Notes under the pieces: generated by a model
Databases searched by the model: none
What the model was told of the DNA's origin: nothing
What the model saw: only the letters and a program-made list of their open reading frames with translations
Shown: in pieces, positions 58,918-64,000 of the stretch
How positions within the stretch are numbered: position 1 is the stretch's first letter
Layout of the letters: each line of letters begins with the position of its first letter
Program-made: the position numbers and the translations under genes
Origin: Arcanobacterium sp. S3PF19
GTDB taxonomy: Bacteria; Actinomycetota; Actinomycetes; Actinomycetales; Actinomycetaceae
DNA length: 64,000 nt
Reading direction: 5' to 3'
Assembly (NCBI RefSeq): GCF_000758825.1
Contig: NZ_JRMX01000014.1
Coordinates: 124,001 to 188,000, forward strand

Positions 58918-60093
58918 TTAAAAATTGCGTTCTTTTTTGTTTTCCTGCTGCCGCTTTTTACGCGCTTTAACTTTCGACTGACTGCGCTTGCGCTGCGCAA
59001 GACGCCGTTCGTATCTCTTCTGTGCGCGTTCGGCATCGGTCAGTCCGTCTTTTCCGCGAACCTCCTGTGCCTCTTCTTCCGCTCCGGTTTCTTCTGCCGG
59101 GCTCTCTTCGGGCAATCCTGCGCCCGTCTTCGCGGCTTTCTTTGAACGCGCCTTTCCCAGAGGCTGCCTACGCTGACCGCCCTGCACCTCATCGCTTTCC
59201 CCGGAATTTTCCTCCGGTGAAAGTCCTTTGGCAATCCGCTTCCGGCGAATCTTTTCCTGCCTTAACTTATAGGCTGCGGATCCCGGCATGGGGTTGTTGT
59301 TTATCATCCAGGTCTGCTGTCCGATATTCCAGATATTGGAAGTCAGCCAATAAATGAGTACGCCGATCTGGAAAGTCGTGCCGGTAAAGATATACATCAA
59401 AGGCATCAGATAAAGCATGTACTTTTGCGTTTTGTACATCGGATTGCTTGGATCGAGTGCGCTTTCCGGCATATTCTTTGTCATAATCTGCTTCTGCGTG
59501 AAAAACAGCGTTGCAATCATCAGCACAATCAAAATTACGGCGATCGTGATAATCGTCGTCTTTGCCCCGCCAAACTGCCCGGAGGTACCGATGGAACTCG
59601 AAAGCGGCGCCCCAAACAGCGTGGAATCGCCGATCTGCTTTGCAATCTCTTTGTCGATCGGCCCGATGGACATTCTCTGATATTCGCCTTTTGACAGAGG
59701 AAGTACCGCATACAGCAGACGGAACAGGGCAAAGAAAATCGGAATCTGCACCAGTGCCGGCAGGCAGGAGGCAAACGGAGACGTGCCGTGTTCGCGGTAC
59801 AGCGCCATCATTTCTTCCTGCTGACGCTGCTGGGAAATACGGTCCCTGCGTCCTTTATATTTTTTCTGAATCTTCTTTATTTCCGGATTAAGCTGCTGCC
59901 CCATGCGGGAGGCTTTCATCTGTTTGTTAAAAATCGGAATCATCAGGCTTCGCACGATAAGCGTAAGGCCCATAATGGAAAGGACCCAGGCGGCACCCGC
60001 ACCCGAGGACATTCCGAAAAAAGTAAGGAGTTTGTGCACTCCGTTCATAATCCAACCGATAACCCACATGATTGGGAAGAGGATAGTATCCAC
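58918..60093 (-). CDS. yidC: Membrane protein insertase YidC
   Basis: A 391-residue Oxa1/YidC insertase. An N-terminal membrane segment and a cytoplasmic basic loop (KQMKASRMGQQLNPEIKKIQKKY) lead to the hydrophilic-groove core with FASCLPALVQIPIFFALFRLL. Further segments (IITIAVILIVLMIATLFF; YMLYLMPLMYIFTGTTFQIGVLIYWLTSNIW) follow. The C-terminal 110 residues are Lys/Arg/Glu-rich, a ribosome-contacting tail. It is co-directional with yidD (18 bp) and jag (27 bp). Confidence 0.95.
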   Translation of the reverse strand: MDTILFPIMWVIGWIMNGVHKLLTFFGMSSGAGAAWVLSIMGLTLIVRSLMIPIFNKQMKASRMGQQLNPEIKKIQKKYKGRRDRISQQRQQEEMMALYREHGTSPFASCLPALVQIPIFFALFRLLYAVLPLSKGEYQRMSIGPIDKEIAKQIGDSTLFGAPLSSSIGTSGQFGGAKTTIITIAVILIVLMIATLFFTQKQIMTKNMPESALDPSNPMYKTQKYMLYLMPLMYIFTGTTFQIGVLIYWLTSNIWNIGQQTWMINNNPMPGSAAYKLRQEKIRRKRIAKGLSPEENSGESDEVQGGQRRQPLGKARSKKAAKTGAGLPEESPAEETGAEEEAQEVRGKDGLTDAERAQKRYERRLAQRKRSQSKVKARKKRQQENKKERNF

Positions 60094-60111
60094 AGCACTT
60101 CTTTCGTTCGT

Positions 60112-60489
60112 TTATTTCCGTTTTTCCGGAGTTTCCGCCGCGCCGCTTTTGACGTCGCCATCCTTTTTTGTTGACGCCATACCCGTCTGTTTTTCCCCGG
60201 CTTCCCGGTAAGCCATAAGTTCCGTATAGGAAAGTGGCTTTCGGGGCCATTTTCCTCTTTCGGGAACCCAGTCTACACCGCCTCTGCTCCAGGGATTACA
60301 CCGCAGAAGTCTCCAACCGGTTAATATTGTACCCTTGATTGCCCCGTGGACTTTAATCGCGTCCGCGGCATATTGGGAACAGGTAGGCTGATATTTACAG
60401 CGGCGCGGAAGACTTGGGGAAATATACTTCCGGTAAAAAACAATGGCCTTAATTAAGATACAGCCCGGGAACGTGTTTTGGCGCCGCAT
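60112..60489 (-). CDS. yidD: Membrane protein insertion efficiency factor YidD
   Basis: A 125-residue protein. The core [31 protein letters not shown] with [13 protein letters not shown] is diagnostic; the tail of about 30 residues is charged and not conserved. It starts 3 bp after rnpA ends and precedes yidC. Confidence 0.94.
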   Translation of the reverse strand: MRRQNTFPGCILIKAIVFYRKYISPSLPRRCKYQPTCSQYAADAIKVHGAIKGTILTGWRLLRCNPWSRGGVDWVPERGKWPRKPLSYTELMAYREAGEKQTGMASTKKDGDVKSGAAETPEKRK

Positions 60490-60492
60490 TCC

Positions 60493-60945
60493 TTACTCCG
60501 GTTTCGTTTCAAAGGCCGACGGCGCGGCGGAAAGTTTATTTTGCCGCCGGGGCTGCGCGGCGGGGAGATGGGATTTTTTACCTGCCGTTTCGTTTTCGGG
60601 CAGATTCAATCCGGGCAGATTCAGTCTGCCCAGCGCATGAAACAAAGCCGCCTCGATTTCCCGGCTGTTTTTGTTTTTTATTGCGGGCAGTGCCCGAATT
60701 ACGAGACGTGCGGAGATTTCGGGCAGCAGCGGGCGCACCAAATGTCTCAGCCGGCGCGTGACCCGGTGGCGGATCACGGAATTTCCCACCTTTTTGCCGA
60801 CAACAAAGCCGACCTTGGAAAGGTCGGCATTTGTTGCAGTCGCTACTGCGTGAACCACGAGAAGACGATTCCCGCTTCGGCGTCCTTCACGGAAAATCTC
60901 TGAAAATTCCCCGGATTTTCGCACTCTGTTCTGTGCAGGAAGCAT
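60493..60945 (-). CDS. rnpA: Ribonuclease P protein component
   Basis: A 150-residue RnpA that helps RNase P cut tRNA 5' leaders. The RNR motif region is VGKKVGNSVIRHRVTRRLRHLV near residue 50. The C-terminal 40 residues (from about GLNLPENETAG) are an extra Pro/Lys/Ala-rich tail. It starts 8 bp after rpmH, the normal pairing. Confidence 0.95.
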   Translation of the reverse strand: MLPAQNRVRKSGEFSEIFREGRRSGNRLLVVHAVATATNADLSKVGFVVGKKVGNSVIRHRVTRRLRHLVRPLLPEISARLVIRALPAIKNKNSREIEAALFHALGRLNLPGLNLPENETAGKKSHLPAAQPRRQNKLSAAPSAFETKPE

Positions 60946-60953
60946 TGTTTCCC

Positions 60954-61094
60954 TTATGCGGAAAGCTTTGCCCGACCCTTACGGCGGCGGGCTGCCAGAA
61001 CCGCACGGCCTGCACGAGTGCTCATGCGCTTGCGAAAACCGTGAACCTTGGCCCGTCGGCGATTGTTCGGTTGGAACGTACGCTTTGTAGACAT
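60954..61094 (-). CDS. rpmH: 50S ribosomal protein L34
   Basis: A 46-residue L34: [19 protein letters not shown] at the start, then a Lys/Arg-rich body ([20 protein letters not shown]) and RAKLSA. ATG at 61094, TAA at 60956-60954. It is divergent from dnaA across the oriC region, the standard origin arrangement. Confidence 0.97.
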   Translation of the reverse strand: MSTKRTFQPNNRRRAKVHGFRKRMSTRAGRAVLAARRRKGRAKLSA

Positions 61095-61474
61095 GGGTTT
61101 CTCCCATAAATTAGTTTCTTAACACAATATAAATATATTGTGGTGTGAGTTCTTTACACACTAGACCTAAGAACTTTACTTCATTTTTCTTTCTTTGGTC
61201 AATTGGATAAAAAGCGTTCGTGACTGAACTCTCAGTCAATAAAACACCCGGCAAAATTGAGTTCTTCCAATATATATTTCTCTCCACAATTGGGGATAAT
61301 TTGTGTTTTTTCGTTTTTACCCGAAATACAAAGAAATGTAAATTAAATTACATCTTTGTAATATCCACATATGTGTAAAACCCTGTGGAAAACAGATGTG
61401 CATTTCCACAGTCTGTGTTTTAATATCGTATTCAGACTGATTTTTTACCCCCGCATGGTCTGTAAGGAGTCCTG
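61095..61474. other. oriC: Origin region, rpmH-dnaA half
   Basis: A 380-bp AT-rich non-coding stretch. DnaA-box-like nonamers are at 61291-61299 (reverse, TTATCCCCA), 61361-61369 (ATATCCACA), 61384-61392 (reverse, TTTTCCACA) and 61402-61410 (ATTTCCACA). It also contains the dnaA ribosome site AAGGAG and rpmH upstream signals. Confidence 0.8.
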
Positions 61475-63073
61475 ATGACGGAAAATTTTGCTGCCCGCGA
61501 CGCATGGCTTGCGGCAACCGAACTCCTGCGGGCCGAAGGAAAACTCTCCGACTCACAGCTCGCCTTTATGCGTCTGGCAAAACCCCTGGCAACCGTGGAT
61601 GAAGTATTTATGCTGGGTGTCGGTTCCGATTTTGTAAAAGACTGGATCAACGAACATATCAATCCGATTATGACCGCACAGCTGAGCGCAATTCTCGGCA
61701 GACAGATAAAACTGATGATTTCCGTGGATCCCGCCCTCAGCGAACAGGCGGTACAGTCTCCGCAGACTTCCCTTCCCCCGGCTTTTCCCGCCGCCGCACC
61801 TTCCCCCCTGCCCCCTACCGCAAACGAATTCGGAATCGAATCCGCTCTTGCGGAACGTTCCTTTCCCAATTTTTCCAATCCTCCCGCACCGGCTTCGGCG
61901 CCGCAGCCTTTTCGGCAGGATGAAGAAGATGAACCGGAATTCTTTTTCACTTCCGCCGAAGAGCGTCTCCCCGACAGGGAAAGCGCTCCGCATCCTTCCG
62001 ATATCTCCGCCCTTCAGGCACAGGCACACCTAAACCCGCGCTATACTTTCGACACTTTCGTTATCGGGGAATCCAACCGTTTTGCCCACGCCACGGCATT
62101 TGCCGTATCCGAGGCACCCGGTTCAAGCTACAACCCCCTTTTCTTCTATTCCGAACCGGGAATGGGAAAAACACATCTTCTGCACGCCATCGGAAATTAC
62201 ACGCTGGGCCTTTATCCAAAGATGAAAGTTCTCTATATTTCCGCCGAAGAATTTGCCAACATCTTTATTAACGCCGTGATGTCCAAAGACATGCGCCCGT
62301 TCAAGGAAAAATTCAGAAACGTGGATGTGCTGCTGATCGACGATATTCAGTTTATTTCGAAAAAGGAAAAATCCAGCGAAGAATTTTTCCACACATTCAA
62401 TGCCCTTTCCAGCGCAAACAAGCAGATAGTCGTAACTTCGGACGTGCCGCCGAAACATCTAAACGGTTTCGACGAACGCATGATTTCCCGTTTTGCCTCG
62501 GGGATTACCGCCAGCATTGATTTACCCAATTTTGAAACCAGAATCGCAATCCTGGAGCGCAAAGCAATCACGGAACATCTGCAGATTCCCCGGCCTGTCC
62601 TTGAATTTATTGCCTCAAAGATGACCACAAACGTACGCGAAATGGAAGGCTGCCTGCGCAGGATTGCCGCATATGCCGATCTTTCCCAGAAAGAGCTGAC
62701 TTTGGATATGGCGGAGCTGGTGCTGAAAGATATTCTTTCCGATCCGAATTCAATCAAAATTACGGCGGGAATTATTATTGCCCAGACGGCGTCGTATTTT
62801 GATATTTCCGTCGAAGAACTGAAATCTCCCGCGCGAACCAGAAACCTGACCGTTCCCCGGCATATTTCAATGTATCTGTGCCGTGAAATGACCGATTATT
62901 CCCTGCCGAAAATCGCCGAACTGTTTAACCGCCGCGACCACACTACCGTAATCAATGCGCTGCGGAAAGTGGAAAAACAGATGGCCGAAAAACAGAGTCT
63001 CTTTAATCAGGTATCGGAGCTGACCGGCAGAATCCGGCAGGCGGCAAAAGAAGCAAACAATCTTTCCGCATAG
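61475..63073 (+). CDS. dnaA: Chromosomal replication initiator DnaA
   Basis: A 532-residue initiator. Domain I occupies residues about 1-90. A Pro/Ala-rich linker (about 95-165) ends in an acidic run (DEEDEPEFFF). The AAA+ core has Walker A SEPGMGKTH near residue 226 and Walker B VLLIDDIQF near residue 288. The C-terminal helix-turn-helix that reads DnaA boxes ends in FNRRDHTTVINALRKVE near residue 495. Ribosome site AAGGAG at 61461-61466. Confidence 0.98.
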   Translation: MTENFAARDAWLAATELLRAEGKLSDSQLAFMRLAKPLATVDEVFMLGVGSDFVKDWINEHINPIMTAQLSAILGRQIKLMISVDPALSEQAVQSPQTSLPPAFPAAAPSPLPPTANEFGIESALAERSFPNFSNPPAPASAPQPFRQDEEDEPEFFFTSAEERLPDRESAPHPSDISALQAQAHLNPRYTFDTFVIGESNRFAHATAFAVSEAPGSSYNPLFFYSEPGMGKTHLLHAIGNYTLGLYPKMKVLYISAEEFANIFINAVMSKDMRPFKEKFRNVDVLLIDDIQFISKKEKSSEEFFHTFNALSSANKQIVVTSDVPPKHLNGFDERMISRFASGITASIDLPNFETRIAILERKAITEHLQIPRPVLEFIASKMTTNVREMEGCLRRIAAYADLSQKELTLDMAELVLKDILSDPNSIKITAGIIIAQTASYFDISVEELKSPARTRNLTVPRHISMYLCREMTDYSLPKIAELFNRRDHTTVINALRKVEKQMAEKQSLFNQVSELTGRIRQAAKEANNLSA

Positions 63074-63417
63074 AATACACCGAAACAGACGTCCGCACGG
63101 CAATATCTTCCCTGCTGTGCAAAAAACGTCTTTAATCTGTGTACAACACGGATTTTCCTGTTTTAAAAACAAAAACAAAATGGTTCAGGGAGAAAAATCT
63201 TATTTTTATAAACAGAAAAAACACAGGAACAGCGATCGGAAAAATTTGTTATAAAGCCAAAAAATCCGTTTTCCACAGTTTCCACAGCCCCTACAAAAAA
63301 TAATAAATTAACTAAAGAAAGAAAAAAGATATCCACCGACTGCGGGAAAACCGGCAAAAGGGTGCTTTACAAAAAGAAATTGCGTAAAATCTAATTCAGT
63401 GAAGAAATGAGGATACC
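63074..63417. other. oriC: Origin region, dnaA-dnaN half
   Basis: A 344-bp region, strongly AT-rich from 63160. DnaA-box-like sites are at 63270-63278 (TTTTCCACA, 8 of 9) and 63279-63287 (GTTTCCACA, 7 of 9), in tandem. The A-runs at 63290-63330 are a plausible unwinding element. No reading frame is apparent. Confidence 0.75.
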
Positions 63418-64000
63418 GTGAAATTTGAAGTTGAACGTGAAGTATTTGCAGAGGCCGTGACGTGGGTTGCCCGCACAATCCCAAACCGTCCGGCAATCCC
63501 TGCGCTTGCGGGATTGAAAATTACCGCCGGTGAAGACGGACAGGTAACCCTGGCTTCCAGAGATTCTGATATTACCTCGCATTTGGTGATGGACGCGGCG
63601 GTTGTTGAAAGCGGAGAGATTCTCGTAAACGGGAAACTGCTCGCGGAAATTTCCCGGTCCCTGCCAAATAAGAAAATTCTTTTTTCGGTAAATGAAAAAA
63701 AGGTGGAAATAGAATGCGGATCCGCCCACTTTTCCCTGAAAACAATGCCTTTGGATGAATATTCCGAAACACATGAAATGCCGGCCGCGGCCGGCACAGT
63801 GGACGGAAGTGTATGGCAGGAAGCGGTTTCGCAGGTTACCGTGGCAGCTTCAAATGACGACACACTGCCCATGCTCGTTTCGGTATGTATTGAAATTGAG
63901 GGCAAAAACATTGCTTTGATGGCAACCGACAGATACCGTCTTGCCGTACGCGAAATTGAATGGAACCCGGTTGGACAGAACACAAAAAAGAGGATTCTTG
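63418..64000 (+). CDS. dnaN: DNA polymerase III sliding clamp (beta), partial
   Basis: The first 194 codons of the beta clamp; the rest lies beyond the window. GTG 63418 has TGAGGA about 7 bases upstream. It opens KFEVEREVFAEAVTWVARTIP, with the landmark IPALAGLKITAGEDGQVTLAS and, near the window edge, LMATDRYRLAVREI, as expected at the end of domain II entry. Domains I and the start of II are covered. Confidence 0.96.
   Translation, partial: MKFEVEREVFAEAVTWVARTIPNRPAIPALAGLKITAGEDGQVTLASRDSDITSHLVMDAAVVESGEILVNGKLLAEISRSLPNKKILFSVNEKKVEIECGSAHFSLKTMPLDEYSETHEMPAAAGTVDGSVWQEAVSQVTVAASNDDTLPMLVSVCIEIEGKNIALMATDRYRLAVREIEWNPVGQNTKKRIL

Overview
The window reads as the origin-proximal part of a mid-GC actinobacterial chromosome, probably from the Actinomycetaceae or a close relative. 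The family guess is an inference. The evidence is a WhiB regulator, a Crp/GlxR-type regulator, a DUF4177 microprotein, DUF5926 and DUF6049 proteins, an Ssd/Tad start, actinobacterial surface-repeat proteins, and the order pcnA-nudix-DUF6049-(murJ tail)-trxB-parB-parA-rsmG-jag-yidC-yidD-rnpA-rpmH-oriC-dnaA-dnaN at the right end. Genes are tightly packed. There is no insertion sequence, prophage or CRISPR array.

Layout. 1-13 kb: the start of a Tad-pilus operon (tadA fragment, ssd), a proline-rich membrane protein, an alpha/beta hydrolase, nth, a Crp-family regulator, a large FG-GAP surface protein, DUF4177, whiB, ponA2 and a metallophosphoesterase. This follows the Rv3660c-Rv3683 order known from Mycobacterium tuberculosis. 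13-18 kb: tRNA-Pro, etfBA, a CtpE-like P-type ATPase and tRNA-Ser(TGA). 18-28 kb: two paralogous multi-pass membrane proteins with extracytoplasmic domains surround a HAD phosphatase, serS and a diacylglycerol kinase, and are followed by a GT2 glycosyltransferase, DUF5926 and upp. 28-35 kb: tRNA adenosine deaminase, tRNA-Ser(CGA), a CYTH protein, a DsbA-like thioredoxin, an acyltransferase, a prolyl aminopeptidase, pyridoxal kinase and an HD hydrolase. 35-43 kb: dnaB and the rpsF-ssb-rpsR-rplI operon, separated by a MATE transporter and a surface-repeat protein. 43-50 kb: ponA1, an AI-2E-type permease, an MFS transporter and pcnA, with a divergent nudix gene. 50-64 kb: DUF6049, a free-standing pseudokinase, trxB, the partition genes with three parS sites, the membrane-insertion/RNase P cluster, oriC, dnaA and the start of dnaN.

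The most informative unusual signals are five. (1) A Zur/Fur-type palindrome fills the 17-bp spacer of the promoter of the surface-repeat protein at 41.1 kb. (2) A dense group of DnaA-box-like motifs lies upstream of dnaB, and a second inverted DnaA-box pair lies in the ssd promoter region. (3) The pseudokinase/discoidin-like part of the MurJ fusion known from mycobacteria stands alone, with no flippase gene at the locus. (4) A 24-bp identical repeat lies downstream of both tRNA-Ser genes in the same relative orientation. (5) Two paralogous membrane proteins bracket a lipid kinase and sit beside a glycosyltransferase, which may be an uncharacterised envelope-lipid pathway.

All assignments come from reading the sequence and from remembered family features. 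No database search was run.
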